Both the position numbers and the translations under genes were made by a program. Positions 1 to 8,358 of a DNA stretch of 64,000 nucleotides are shown here, in pieces. The DNA is from Lysinibacillus sp. JNUCC-52 (GTDB taxonomy: Bacteria > Bacillota > Bacilli > Bacillales_A > Planococcaceae). The stretch's first letter is position 1, and the number at the start of each line of letters is the position of its first letter. The notes beneath the pieces are model-generated. The model saw only the letters and a program-made list of their open reading frames with translations. It searched no databases and was not told the origin of the DNA. Where the stretch lies: positions 4,558,001-4,622,000 of the forward strand of contig NZ_CP065546.1 in NCBI RefSeq assembly GCF_015999545.1. Reading direction: 5' to 3'.

Positions 1-28
1 GGTAATTTTAACGCCTTATTAAGCAGTT

Positions 29-59
29 TACGCCGACTGTTTAGGGGGCGTATTTTTTT
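29..59 (+). terminator. Possible intrinsic terminator of a gene upstream of the window
   Basis: A 6-bp stem (TACGCC / GGCGTA) with a 12-base loop is followed by seven T residues. The gene it would serve lies outside the window. From here to the first gene at 266 I see no coding sequence. Confidence 0.45.
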
Positions 60-209
60 GTCTAAATGTATATTTATAGATAAAACGCTCGTAAATGGAT
101 GAACAGAAGGGCGAGAAATAGAAATTAGACGCGAAGTGTAATGAAATTCACAATATGGCAATTAGTGCGTTAGAAGTGATTGATTTTATGAATACTATAG
201 TCTGTAATA

Positions 210-238
210 TTGTAGTAAAATGTAAGATATACTATATA
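210..238 (+). promoter_or_regulatory. Weak candidate sigma-A promoter
   Basis: TTGTAG and TATATA are separated by 17 bases, shortly upstream of the PH-domain gene. Both hexamers deviate from consensus, so this is only suggestive. Confidence 0.3.
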
Positions 239-265
239 AAGGTTGAACAATTGGAGGGAGCATAA

Positions 266-643
266 ATGGGTCTTTTTGATGGTTTGATGGGAAATGCAAG
301 CGAAGTGAATTTAGATAAATTACAGGAAGAAATGAAAGAAATATTAATACCAAATGAGACAATTCAAAATGCATATAAAATTATTAGAGATACATTTATC
401 TTTACGAATAAGCGACTAATCTTAATCGATAAACAAGGGGTAACAGGTAAGAAAACGGAATATCATTCGATTCCATATAAGAATATTCTTCATTTTTCTG
501 TTGAGACGGCGGGGACATTTGATTTAGATGCTGAGTTGAAAATTTGGGTATCAGGTAGTCAGGTTCCCATTCAGAAAAATTTCAATAAATCCACTAATAT
601 CTACAAAGTTCAAAGTGTATTAGCAGAATACGTGTTAGTGTAG
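266..643 (+). CDS. Bacterial PH-domain protein (YvbH-like)
   Basis: A 125-residue soluble protein. The central and C-terminal part (about residues 30-125) has the strand-rich pattern of bacterial PH domains, with the typical stretch around TNKRLILIDKQG followed by a Tyr-His-Ser-Ile-Pro-Tyr segment. Family members (bPH_1, B. subtilis YvbH) are small cytosolic proteins without an assigned reaction. The start is supported by GGAGGG 6-7 bases before the ATG. It stands alone, with its own terminator directly behind. The family call is fairly secure; the function is unknown. Confidence 0.75.
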   Translation: MGLFDGLMGNASEVNLDKLQEEMKEILIPNETIQNAYKIIRDTFIFTNKRLILIDKQGVTGKKTEYHSIPYKNILHFSVETAGTFDLDAELKIWVSGSQVPIQKNFNKSTNIYKVQSVLAEYVLV

Positions 644-651
644 CAATTTTG

Positions 652-680
652 ACGGTTAACAGTTAGCTGTTAATCGTTTT
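652..680 (+). terminator. Intrinsic terminator after the PH-domain gene
   Basis: An 11-bp stem (ACGGTTAACAG / CTGTTAATCGT, one wobble pair) with a 4-base loop runs into a T-rich stretch. Confidence 0.75.
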
Positions 681-841
681 TATATGCATTTTCCTATCAA
701 CTAGAGTTGAAATACCTGAAATAAAGGAAGCAGTCGCTAACATAGATATTTTAGCGAAACTTTTTGAGCAGTCTTGAAAAAATGAAGAAGCGCTTATGCC
801 GTGGTATTATTGTTGCTATAGAATTAAACAGGGGGATACAA

Positions 842-1042
842 ATGAAAAGTGTAAACTTTCAGCTTGACCATCACAATTCATTAGAATTAACACAAATAGA
901 TGAGCAATTATTTGAGGTCCGACTCGAAATGAATGGCCGTATTAGTCTTTTCTATATGACGCGCGAACAATTGGGTGCTGATGGTCGAATTGAAGCGCTT
1001 CAGAAGCGATTAGTTAGTGGTTTTTTTCCAGATAGCAACTAA
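842..1042 (+). CDS. Small conserved-type protein of unknown function
   Basis: A 66-residue acidic protein. An upstream in-frame ATG at 764 would add 26 residues, but the ATG at 842 has a purine-rich AGGGGG at proper distance, so the shorter form is preferred. No membrane segment, signal peptide or cysteine motif is visible. The sequence alternates strand-like stretches (VRLEMNGRISLFYMTREQ) with a short helix. It is followed by its own terminator. I do not recognise the family. Confidence 0.6.
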   Translation: MKSVNFQLDHHNSLELTQIDEQLFEVRLEMNGRISLFYMTREQLGADGRIEALQKRLVSGFFPDSN

Positions 1043-1071
1043 AGCGAAACATATTAGCCTTAATATTCGTT

Positions 1072-1100
1072 AAACGCTCCTTTCTGAAAGGGCGTTTTTT
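1072..1100 (+). terminator. Intrinsic terminator
   Basis: AACGCTCCTTT pairs with AAAGGGCGTT, with a small imperfection, followed by TTTTTT. It closes the small gene before it. Confidence 0.7.
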
Positions 1101-1407
1101 AGTAGACAAGACCTAAATCAAAATGATCGCTAAGTGGATAGCGCTTTTTCTTTTTTCTTTCCTTTATTGCGGATTACCTAAAATATGACTGTATTTTTAT
1201 ACATTCCACACATTTGCACTTTTGCAATGAAGGAAAACTTGCTTTTTTATAGGATATATCGTCTATTTTTTAGAGGAAAATTGTATGAGCTATATGAAGT
1301 ACTTACTGATAAAGTAGGGGTATTTTCTTTATGAGTAGTGACAATTGTCTCTAAACAAATGTAAATAGATTGTATATACTTACATATAGAGGGAAGGAGG
1401 AGGTAGC
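1101..1407. other. Intergenic stretch, about 300 bases, no gene seen
   Basis: AT-rich. It holds a second weak hairpin (CGCT / AGCG, then a T-rich run) near 1125-1155, and the strong ribosome binding site GGAGGAGG directly before the GTG at 1408. No confident promoter or ORF was found. Confidence 0.5.
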
Positions 1408-2979
1408 GTGATTCTAGTTCGAAATGATAACTTCGAAATATCGGAAGAAAACGGAAAGGTATTTATGCTTACATATAGTGCGGGATTTCCATTAAAAGAA
1501 TTTGATGGTATCTTACGTAGTCATCCACGACTAAAGTTATCTAATTTTTCTATTTTAAAAACTGTACTAGCGACAGAAAGCACTAGTCCTGTTGAAATTG
1601 GACGCTGGCTTCCAAATGTTGAAGCTGAAATTGCACGAGATAAAATGTCTGCCTCTATATTTATATATGAAACACATGATTACATTCAAAAGAATAAAGA
1701 AAAGTTAACAGCACAAATTACTGATACACTAGCTAGCGAAGGCATAACCTATGGCATTTTAGATTTTGATATTTTAAAAATTGAGCCAGGAAAAGCGTTT
1801 TTAATTGCACAAGGCACACCACCTGTCGCAGGCATGGATGCGCAAATTACATACTTACCAAAACCAGAGAGAAAACCCGTTATTCGAGATGATGGAAAAG
1901 CTGATTACTATGACATGAATTTTATTTCAGAAATTTCTGAAGGATCTTGGCTTGGGGAAAAAATTCCTGCAACGTTGGGCGAGCCTGGTCAAAATGTACT
2001 CGGTGAAATGATTGCGGCAACACCAGGTCGTGATTTTCCCATTCGATATGATAAAAAGTCAGCCTATGAAGTAGAAGAGGATGATAAAATTGTCATTCGC
2101 TCAAAAATTGCTGGTGTGTTAGACGACGTTAAAGGAATGATTGGGGTTAACCGTCATTTACCTATACATGGAGATGTGGGCGTTGAGACAGGCAATTTAG
2201 AGTTCAATGGCTCTTTAAGTATTAAAGGCACCGTTACAACGGGCTATACAGTTATTGCGACTGGAGATATATCAATCGAAGGGGCAGAAGGTGTAAGTGG
2301 AGCTAAACTGATTAAATCGATCGAAGGTGATGTATACATTCGTGGAGGTATTTTTGGTTTGGGCTCAACGCTTGTAGAAGCGGGAGGGAATATTTTCGTT
2401 AAGCACGTAAATGAAGCTAATTTAGTAGCAGACGATAGTATTCATATCGGCTTTTATTCACTAGGGTCTCAGCTTACTGCTCATTCCATTTATGTTGATG
2501 AGCGAAAAGGTAAAATTATTGGCGGACGTGCTGTTGCCAAAAATACAATCGTCACAGCAATCTCTGGTAATCGACTAGAGAGAAGAACGGATTTAATTAT
2601 CGAAAGTGTTAATAAACAGGAAAGTTATGCTTTGATGCAAAATAAAGCAACTCAGCTAAAGCAACAGCAAACTGAAATTTCAGAACTTGAAGCGAAGATT
2701 ACGAGTTTATTACCACTTCTTAAGCAAATGTCAACACAACAAATTGCCTCATTTGAAGAAACAAAACAGCAATTATCAAAATTGAAGGCAGAAGCGGTGA
2801 CAATGGACCGTGAAATAAAGTTAATGATGGACGAAATGCGTCATGCTGGGAAGGAAGAAATTATCGTAACAAAAGAAGCCTACCCAGGTACGTATATTCA
2901 AATTGGGAAGAAATCCTCGTTATTAAATAACATGACCAATGGTAAATTTTTACTTGAGTTCGGTGAGTTAAATGTATAA
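1408..2979 (+). CDS. FapA/DUF342 family protein
   Basis: A 523-residue protein. Residues about 1-70 form a separate N-terminal domain. From about 150 to 400 comes the DUF342/FapA core, recognisable by repeated short beta-helix turns such as GDISIEGAEGV, GDVYIRGGIFG and GNIFVKHVNEA. About 405-480 is a glutamine/lysine-rich coiled coil. In Vibrio, FapA is involved in polar flagellum targeting; in Firmicutes the role is not established. The start is GTG behind a very strong GGAGGAGG. The gene overlaps the next one by eight bases, so translational coupling is likely. No flagellar genes are nearby, so a motility role cannot be inferred from context. Confidence 0.75.
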   Translation: MILVRNDNFEISEENGKVFMLTYSAGFPLKEFDGILRSHPRLKLSNFSILKTVLATESTSPVEIGRWLPNVEAEIARDKMSASIFIYETHDYIQKNKEKLTAQITDTLASEGITYGILDFDILKIEPGKAFLIAQGTPPVAGMDAQITYLPKPERKPVIRDDGKADYYDMNFISEISEGSWLGEKIPATLGEPGQNVLGEMIAATPGRDFPIRYDKKSAYEVEEDDKIVIRSKIAGVLDDVKGMIGVNRHLPIHGDVGVETGNLEFNGSLSIKGTVTTGYTVIATGDISIEGAEGVSGAKLIKSIEGDVYIRGGIFGLGSTLVEAGGNIFVKHVNEANLVADDSIHIGFYSLGSQLTAHSIYVDERKGKIIGGRAVAKNTIVTAISGNRLERRTDLIIESVNKQESYALMQNKATQLKQQQTEISELEAKITSLLPLLKQMSTQQIASFEETKQQLSKLKAEAVTMDREIKLMMDEMRHAGKEEIIVTKEAYPGTYIQIGKKSSLLNNMTNGKFLLEFGELNV

Positions 2980-3700
2980 TGCATTGTTCATCCCTGTGTT
3001 TGCACATCGTGGGGCGTCTGCTTATGCTCTCGAAAACAGTTTCAAAGCTTTTGAAAAAGCATTAGAACTAGGCGCAGATGGGATTGAATTAGATATTCAG
3101 CTATCAAAAGAAGGAATTCCAGTTGTCTACCACGATCCGCAATTATCAAGATTAGTAGGCTCCAATAAATTGGTAAATGAATGTACGATAGCGGAACTAC
3201 AAAACTTTAAATTAGGAAAGCCATTGAGAAGATTATTTTCAGCGTATCGGATTCCAACATTTGATGCAGTTTTAGCATGGGCAAATAAACAGCAGCTACC
3301 TCTTAATATCGAATTAAAATCGACCATTCTTGACAATAAGGATGCGCTCGTTCAATTGCTTCAAGGACTTATTTTACCTAAAGGTAGTCATTTTTCTTCA
3401 TTCCATTATGAGCTATTAGAGGTTGTGAAACACCATGCGCCACATTTTGAAACTGCACTTATCGCTACTAAAAAATTGAAATGGGATTTGCTATGTGATT
3501 ATAAGGCAATTGATTGTGTCCATATGCATAAAAGATATTATAAGCCGCAATATTTAGAGGCTTGTGTAACCAGTTCAAAGACTTGTCGTGTTTATGCGAT
3601 TGACGGTAGTGAAAAATACTTGACGAATCCGCATTCATCTGTAGTTGGTTGGATTACAGATTTTCCTGATAGGGTAATTACCGTTCAGCAACGTCAATAA
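2972..3700 (+). CDS. yqiK: Glycerophosphodiester phosphodiesterase (YqiK-like)
   Basis: A 242-residue GDPD-fold enzyme that hydrolyses glycerophosphodiesters to glycerol 3-phosphate and an alcohol. The active-site motifs are all present: HRG at 12-14, Glu21-Asn22, IELD with Glu39 and Asp41, and HD at 54-55. No signal peptide is seen, so it is cytosolic. It is translationally coupled to the FapA-like gene (overlap 2972-2979). In B. subtilis yqiK is also a neighbour of yqzF and the bkd region, which supports the assignment. Confidence 0.88.
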   Translation: MYNALFIPVFAHRGASAYALENSFKAFEKALELGADGIELDIQLSKEGIPVVYHDPQLSRLVGSNKLVNECTIAELQNFKLGKPLRRLFSAYRIPTFDAVLAWANKQQLPLNIELKSTILDNKDALVQLLQGLILPKGSHFSSFHYELLEVVKHHAPHFETALIATKKLKWDLLCDYKAIDCVHMHKRYYKPQYLEACVTSSKTCRVYAIDGSEKYLTNPHSSVVGWITDFPDRVITVQQRQ

Positions 3701-3752
3701 AAATAGCTATCCAGTAAGTCACGTTGAGTGACTTATTTGGATAGCTATTTTT
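3701..3752. terminator. Strong bidirectional terminator between convergent genes
   Basis: A 22-bp nearly perfect stem: AAATAGCTATCCA at 3701-3713, its complement ending at 3750, and an inner arm GTAAGTCAC / GTGACTTAT. It has a 5-base loop, T tracts on the plus side and an A tract on the other. It serves yqiK (+) and yqzF (-). Confidence 0.9.
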
Positions 3753-3987
3753 ATTTTTTTTGGAAGCGCGGAGCCACTTTTCCGTTTTTTCGGTCGCGGT
3801 GTAGTAAAAAGCCTGCGAAAAAGCCAAAGCCTACAACAAAGAAAATGATGCCAATAACAAATTGCAGCCATAAAAATGGGAAAGGTGAGATGAGCTTACC
3901 GAATAATGTATCACGCATAAATTTAATGCCACCTGCAGCCATTAGACCTGGAATAAGCATTACAATAAACGCAGCAAATCGAGCCAT
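3751..3987 (-). CDS. yqzF: DUF2627 small membrane protein (YqzF)
   Basis: A 78-residue protein with two hydrophobic helices (about 5-20 and 40-63) and a basic C-terminus, matching DUF2627 (B. subtilis YqzF). AGGAGGG lies at good distance before the ATG. It is convergent with yqiK and shares its terminator. In B. subtilis yqzF sits in the same neighbourhood. No function is known for the family. Confidence 0.8.
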   Translation of the reverse strand: MARFAAFIVMLIPGLMAAGGIKFMRDTLFGKLISPFPFLWLQFVIGIIFFVVGFGFFAGFLLHRDRKNGKVAPRFQKK

Positions 3988-4111
3988 GCATGTCCCTCCT
4001 CATACCTAAATATAATTGTACCTGTCGATATGGGAATGTCAAGAAAGCCTATGAATGTTAGCAGTCTAGGAAACGTGAAGGAAGAAGTTATAAAACTATT
4101 AATCGTAACTG

Positions 4112-4126
4112 AATTTTTAGAAAATT
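4112..4126. promoter_or_regulatory. CodY box upstream of bcd
   Basis: AATTTTTAGAAAATT matches the CodY consensus AATTTTCWGAAAATT at 14 of 15 positions and lies in a slightly longer dyad (GAA...TTC). It is the most striking element in the roughly 310-base gap 3988-4297, which holds no gene. CodY (the GTP/branched-chain amino acid sensor) is known to repress the bkd genes in B. subtilis, so repression of this cluster when amino acids are plentiful is a reasonable inference. Confidence 0.75.
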
Positions 4127-4297
4127 CTTACTTAGTAGGAAAAGTGTAATAATAGTTGCGAAATTGTGAATTTGTCAGTATTGTAAAATTAAATGGAGCG
4201 ATATTATCCATTGCAAAACAGTTTTTAATATTATTTTTAAATTTGATTGGGATGGGCATTAGGGGTTGCGCTTTCCAAAGCAAAGGGGCGAGTTTTC

Positions 4298-5392
4298 ATG
4301 GAAATCTTCAAGTATATGGAAAAGTATGATTATGAACAATTGGTATTTTGCCAAGACGAAGCATCTGGGTTAAAAGCGATTATCGCTATCCATGACACGA
4401 CACTTGGACCAGCATTAGGTGGTGCTCGTATGTGGACCTACGCGACAGAAGAGAATGCGATAGAGGATGCATTGAGACTAGCACGTGGGATGACATATAA
4501 AAACGCGGCTGCTGGTTTAAACCTTGGCGGTGGAAAAACGGTCATTATTGGGGACCCATTTAAAGATAAAAATGAAGAAATGTTCAGAGCTTTAGGGCGT
4601 TTCATCCAAGGACTTAACGGTCGCTATATTACAGCTGAGGATGTTGGTACAACAGTAACAGATATGGATTTAATTCATGAAGAAACAAACTATGTTACTG
4701 GAATCTCACCAGCGTTCGGTTCATCAGGTAATCCGTCACCAGTAACTGCTTACGGTGTTTATCGTGGTATGAAAGCAGCTGCAAAAGAAGCATTTGGTAC
4801 GGATTCATTAGAAGGTCGTACAATTTCTGTTCAAGGACTAGGGAATGTTGCTTACAAGCTTTGCGAGTATTTACATAACGAAGGTGCAAAACTTGTTGTA
4901 ACTGATATTAACCAAGCGGCAATTGATCGTGTAGTGAATGATTTTGGTGCTAGAGCAGTTGCGCCAGAAGAAATCTATTCACAGGAAGTTGATATTTTCT
5001 CACCTTGTGCATTAGGAGCTATTCTGAATGACGAAACAATCCCACAATTAAAAGCAAAAGTGATCGCTGGTTCTGCTAATAACCAATTGCAGGATTCTCG
5101 ACATGGGGATTATTTACATGAGCTAGGTATTGTCTATGCTCCTGACTATGTGATTAATGCTGGTGGCGTAATTAACGTCGCTGATGAATTATACGGCTAT
5201 AATCGTGAACGTGCGATGAAACGTGTAGATGGTATATACGATAGCATTGAAAAAATCTTTGATATTTCAAAACGTGATGGCATTCCTACTTATGTAGCGG
5301 CTAATCGTTTAGCAGAGGAACGCATTGCTCGTGTATCAAAATCGCGCAGTCAGTTTTTAAAAAATGAAAAAAATATTTTGAACGGTCGTTAA
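4298..5392 (+). CDS. bcd: Leucine dehydrogenase
   Basis: A 364-residue NAD-dependent leucine/valine/isoleucine dehydrogenase, which deaminates branched-chain amino acids to their 2-oxo acids. The N-terminal domain carries the substrate motif GGGK with the catalytic Lys80 after GLNL. The C-terminal Rossmann domain has GLGNVAYKL. It strongly resembles the B. sphaericus enzyme. The start at 4298 gives the canonical [14 protein letters not shown] start and has GGGGCG seven bases upstream; an in-frame ATG at 4247 would add 17 atypical residues. It is the first gene of the bkd cluster and supplies the substrate of the dehydrogenase complex that follows. Confidence 0.95.
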   Translation: MEIFKYMEKYDYEQLVFCQDEASGLKAIIAIHDTTLGPALGGARMWTYATEENAIEDALRLARGMTYKNAAAGLNLGGGKTVIIGDPFKDKNEEMFRALGRFIQGLNGRYITAEDVGTTVTDMDLIHEETNYVTGISPAFGSSGNPSPVTAYGVYRGMKAAAKEAFGTDSLEGRTISVQGLGNVAYKLCEYLHNEGAKLVVTDINQAAIDRVVNDFGARAVAPEEIYSQEVDIFSPCALGAILNDETIPQLKAKVIAGSANNQLQDSRHGDYLHELGIVYAPDYVINAGGVINVADELYGYNRERAMKRVDGIYDSIEKIFDISKRDGIPTYVAANRLAEERIARVSKSRSQFLKNEKNILNGR

Positions 5393-5403
5393 CAGCTGTT
5401 CGT

Positions 5404-5436
5404 GAAAAGAAGTCGCATAGTCGACTTCTTCTCTTT
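5404..5436 (+). terminator. Hairpin after bcd, possible attenuating terminator
   Basis: A 12-bp stem (5404-5415 with 5422-5433, one mismatch, core AAGAAGTCG / CGACTTCTT) is followed by a short T-rich run. As it lies inside the bcd-lpdV cluster it may partly separate bcd from the downstream genes. The remaining gap to 5654 holds no gene; ptb and buk would be expected here by B. subtilis order. Confidence 0.6.
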
Positions 5437-5654
5437 AGATAATGGTAAATAAAGGATTCACAAATTATAAATAGTCACAAGAAAAGATTACGCAATAACT
5501 TCAAGTGAACGTAATAAGGTGCACCTTTCATTTCAATGTCTTGATGTATAGAGATAGTTGCTTGTGGCGATACAGCTATTTCCTTTATGGATTTCACTGT
5601 CACACATGTTTGGAAGAGGGGCTTTAGCACTTTTCTCATAAGGAGGAATAAAAA

Positions 5655-7082
5655 ATGGCTCAAAATTATGATGTAGTTATTTTAGGGGGAGGGACAGGAG
5701 GCTACGTAGCAGCAATTCGGGCAGCACAATTAGGCTTGAAAACAGCTATAGTGGAACGTGAACGACTTGGTGGTACCTGTCTACATAAAGGCTGTATTCC
5801 TAGTAAGGCGTTACTTCGCAGTGCAGAAGTGTATCGTATGGCGAATAAAACGGCAAGTGAATTTGGTGTAGATATCTCTGGGGTTACATTGCAATTCAAT
5901 AAAGTGCAAGCTCGCAAACAAGCAATTGTAGAGCAATTAAGCCAAGGTGTGAATACACTGATGAAAAAAGGCAAGATTGATGTATATGAAGGAACAGGGC
6001 GGATTTTAGGACCTTCTATTTTCTCACCGATGCCAGGTACGATTTCTGTTGAGATGCTAAATGGTGAAGAAAATGAAATGCTAGTTCCAACGAATGTTGT
6101 CATTGCAACAGGATCGAAACCGAGAGGAATGGCTGGGTTAACAGTGGATGGCAAATATATCATGAATTCTGACCATGCTTTGCAAATGGAGGAATTGCCA
6201 TCGTCATTACTGATTGTCGGTGGTGGTGTAATTGGTATTGAATGGGCATCGATGCTATGTGATTTTGGAGTATCGGTAACAGTCGTGGAATATGGCCCAT
6301 CAATTTTACCAGCAGAAGATGCAGATGTCGTAAAGGAAGTGACAAAGCAGCTTGAAAGTCGTGGCGTACGTATTGTAACAAATGCACGCTTAGATTTAGA
6401 TAGCTATAAAACTGAAAATGATAACGTTTTCATTTCAGCGAAGCTTCAAGATAAAGAAGAACATTTCACGGCAGAGAAATTGTTGCTATGTGTTGGACGT
6501 GAAGCAAATATACATGGTATCGGATTAGAAAACACAGACATTGAAATAGACAACGGCTTTATTAAAGTAAGCGATTCTTATCAAACGAAAGAATCACATA
6601 TGTATGCCATTGGGGATGTTATAGGTGGGTTACAGTTAGCACATGTTGCCTCCCATGAAGGATTGTCTGCGATTGAACATATTGCAAATGGAAAAAAAGC
6701 GCCGTTAGATGTATTGAAGGTGCCAAAATGTGTATATTCCTTCCCAGAAGTAGCTAGTATTGGTTTAACGGAAAGTGCTGCCCGCGAACAGGGATATGCA
6801 TTAAAGGTGGGCAAATTCCCATTTAAAGCAATAGGAAAAGCGCTTGTCAATGGAGATTCAGATGGCTTTGTTAAAATAATAGCAGATGAAGAAACGGATG
6901 ACATTTTGGGTATTCATATGGTGGGGCCACATGTAACGGATTTAATAGGAGAGGCGTCATTAGCAAAATTATTGGACGCGACTCCTTGGGAAATTAGTCA
7001 AGCAATCCACCCACATCCATCACTAAATGAAGTGTTAGTAGAATCTGCCTTAGCTGTTGATAAGCGGGCTATCCATTTTTAA
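5655..7082 (+). CDS. lpdV: Dihydrolipoyl dehydrogenase, E3 of the branched-chain complex
   Basis: A 475-residue FAD-dependent disulfide oxidoreductase that reoxidises dihydrolipoyl groups with NAD. FAD site GGGTGGYVA at 11-19; redox disulfide Cys42/Cys47 in GGTCLHKGCIPSK; second dinucleotide motif GGGVIGIEWAS; C-terminal active-site HPHPSLNE. Length and order are typical. AAGGAGG precedes the ATG. Its place between bcd and the E1 genes marks it as the E3 dedicated to the branched-chain 2-oxo acid complex (LpdV) rather than the pyruvate complex. Confidence 0.93.
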   Translation: MAQNYDVVILGGGTGGYVAAIRAAQLGLKTAIVERERLGGTCLHKGCIPSKALLRSAEVYRMANKTASEFGVDISGVTLQFNKVQARKQAIVEQLSQGVNTLMKKGKIDVYEGTGRILGPSIFSPMPGTISVEMLNGEENEMLVPTNVVIATGSKPRGMAGLTVDGKYIMNSDHALQMEELPSSLLIVGGGVIGIEWASMLCDFGVSVTVVEYGPSILPAEDADVVKEVTKQLESRGVRIVTNARLDLDSYKTENDNVFISAKLQDKEEHFTAEKLLLCVGREANIHGIGLENTDIEIDNGFIKVSDSYQTKESHMYAIGDVIGGLQLAHVASHEGLSAIEHIANGKKAPLDVLKVPKCVYSFPEVASIGLTESAAREQGYALKVGKFPFKAIGKALVNGDSDGFVKIIADEETDDILGIHMVGPHVTDLIGEASLAKLLDATPWEISQAIHPHPSLNEVLVESALAVDKRAIHF

Positions 7083-7134
7083 CTTGGATTGAGCCTAAGT
7101 CGTCTACATCTAGGAAGCGGAATGGGAACGATAG

Positions 7135-7253
7135 CTCGTTAGGGGCTCTCACCCAAGTTAATCTAAGTTAACAGCCTTAGTAGATGACACAGATTTTATA
7201 AAGGGCTTTCTAGAAAACGCCAAAAATCTGAAGGCAATTACGCCAAGGTGTAA
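7135..7253 (+). repeat. Intergenic repeat, copy A (lpdV-bkdAA gap)
   Basis: This stretch can be aligned with 9406-9518. Shared blocks in the same order are CGTTAGGGGC near the start, a GCCT-G block, a CACAGATTTT block at about 7189-7198, AACGC-AA-ATCT, and AAGGTGTAA at the end. It occupies much of the 259-base gap between lpdV and bkdAA, which holds no gene. Its role is unknown. Confidence 0.5.
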
Positions 7254-7341
7254 AAATACTGTCATAATTTAAATACTAGAGTAGCTTGTACATGGATTAC
7301 AGGCACTTTAGCATTTTCTCTAATGCGAAAGGGGTGTTCAT

Positions 7342-8358
7342 ATGCAAGACGTTCAAATAAAACATGAAGATTTAGGTTTATCGACTGAAGATGTCGTTGC
7401 TATGTTCGAAACGATGTTAATGGCAAGAAGACTAGATGAGCGTATGTGGTTATTAAACCGCTCAGGTAAAATTCCATTTGTTATTTCTTGTCAAGGGCAG
7501 GAGGCAGCTCAAGTAGGAGCAGCCTTTGCACTAAATAAGGATATAGACTATATTGCACCATATTACCGAGATATGGGTGTTGTATTACATTTTGGAATGA
7601 CACCAAAAGAGTTAATGTTATCAGCTTTTGCAAAGGCTGAAGACCCGAATTCGGGCGGCCGCCAAATGCCAGGGCACTTTGGCCAAAAGAAAAATCGCAT
7701 TTTGACTGGTTCTTCGCCAGTGACAACACAAGTTCCACATGCAGTTGGTGTGGCGCTTGCAGGACGTTTGCAAAAAGAGGATTTTATTACCTTTGTCACA
7801 TTAGGAGAAGGCTCTTCCAACCAAGGTGATTTTCATGAAGGTGCGAATTTTGCAGGAGTGCATAAGTTACCCGTCATCATAATGGTAGAAAATAATCAAT
7901 ATGCAATTTCAGTACCAGTAGAACGTCAATTAGGTTGTGCAAAAGTATCCGATCGTGGTATTGGCTATGGGATGCCTGGCGTTACAGTGGATGGTAAATG
8001 TCCATTACAGGTTTATAAGGTCGTTAAAGAGGCAGCAGAACGTGCACGTAGCGGTGCTGGTCCAAGTCTAATCGAAACGGTAACTTTCCGTTTAACTGCA
8101 CACTCTTCAGATGACGATGATCGTCAATATCGAACAGCTGAAGATATTGCAGAAGGAAAAGCGAAGGATCCGATTGTATTATTCGAGAAGTATTTACAAG
8201 ATGCTGGCATTATGACTGAATCTCTTCGAAAAGAAATAGAAGAGCGTATCATGGCTGAGGTGAATGAAGCAACGGATTATGCAGAAGCAGCACCGTATGC
8301 CCAACCAGAAGATGCCTTGAAATACGTATATGCACCAGTGGACGGAGGTGACGTGTAA
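7342..8358 (+). CDS. bkdAA: 2-oxoisovalerate dehydrogenase E1 alpha subunit
   Basis: A 338-residue thiamine-diphosphate subunit of the branched-chain 2-oxo acid dehydrogenase (BCKDH). The TPP/Mg site is visible as GEGSSNQGDFHEG followed by ENNQYAISVP, and the serine-containing phosphorylation-loop equivalent is the region RLTAHSSDDDDRQYR. The enzyme decarboxylates 2-oxoisovalerate, 2-oxoisocaproate and 2-oxo-3-methylvalerate. GAAAGGGG precedes the ATG. The stop overlaps the next start (TAATG), which fits the equimolar alpha2-beta2 E1. Confidence 0.94.
   Translation: MQDVQIKHEDLGLSTEDVVAMFETMLMARRLDERMWLLNRSGKIPFVISCQGQEAAQVGAAFALNKDIDYIAPYYRDMGVVLHFGMTPKELMLSAFAKAEDPNSGGRQMPGHFGQKKNRILTGSSPVTTQVPHAVGVALAGRLQKEDFITFVTLGEGSSNQGDFHEGANFAGVHKLPVIIMVENNQYAISVPVERQLGCAKVSDRGIGYGMPGVTVDGKCPLQVYKVVKEAAERARSGAGPSLIETVTFRLTAHSSDDDDRQYRTAEDIAEGKAKDPIVLFEKYLQDAGIMTESLRKEIEERIMAEVNEATDYAEAAPYAQPEDALKYVYAPVDGGDV

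Noticed and set aside
3728..4009. Plus-strand ORF opposite yqzF
   Set aside because: It starts inside the bidirectional terminator and lies fully on the complement of a recognised DUF2627 gene.
4253..4274. Possible sigma-54 (-24/-12) promoter TGGGCA ... TTGCG before bcd
   Set aside because: The GG-to-GC spacing is one base too long, and it would start transcription almost at the start codon; no sigma-54 activator gene is nearby.
5475..5663. Minus-strand ORF in the bcd-lpdV gap
   Set aside because: It lacks a ribosome binding site and runs into the start of lpdV; no recognisable protein features.
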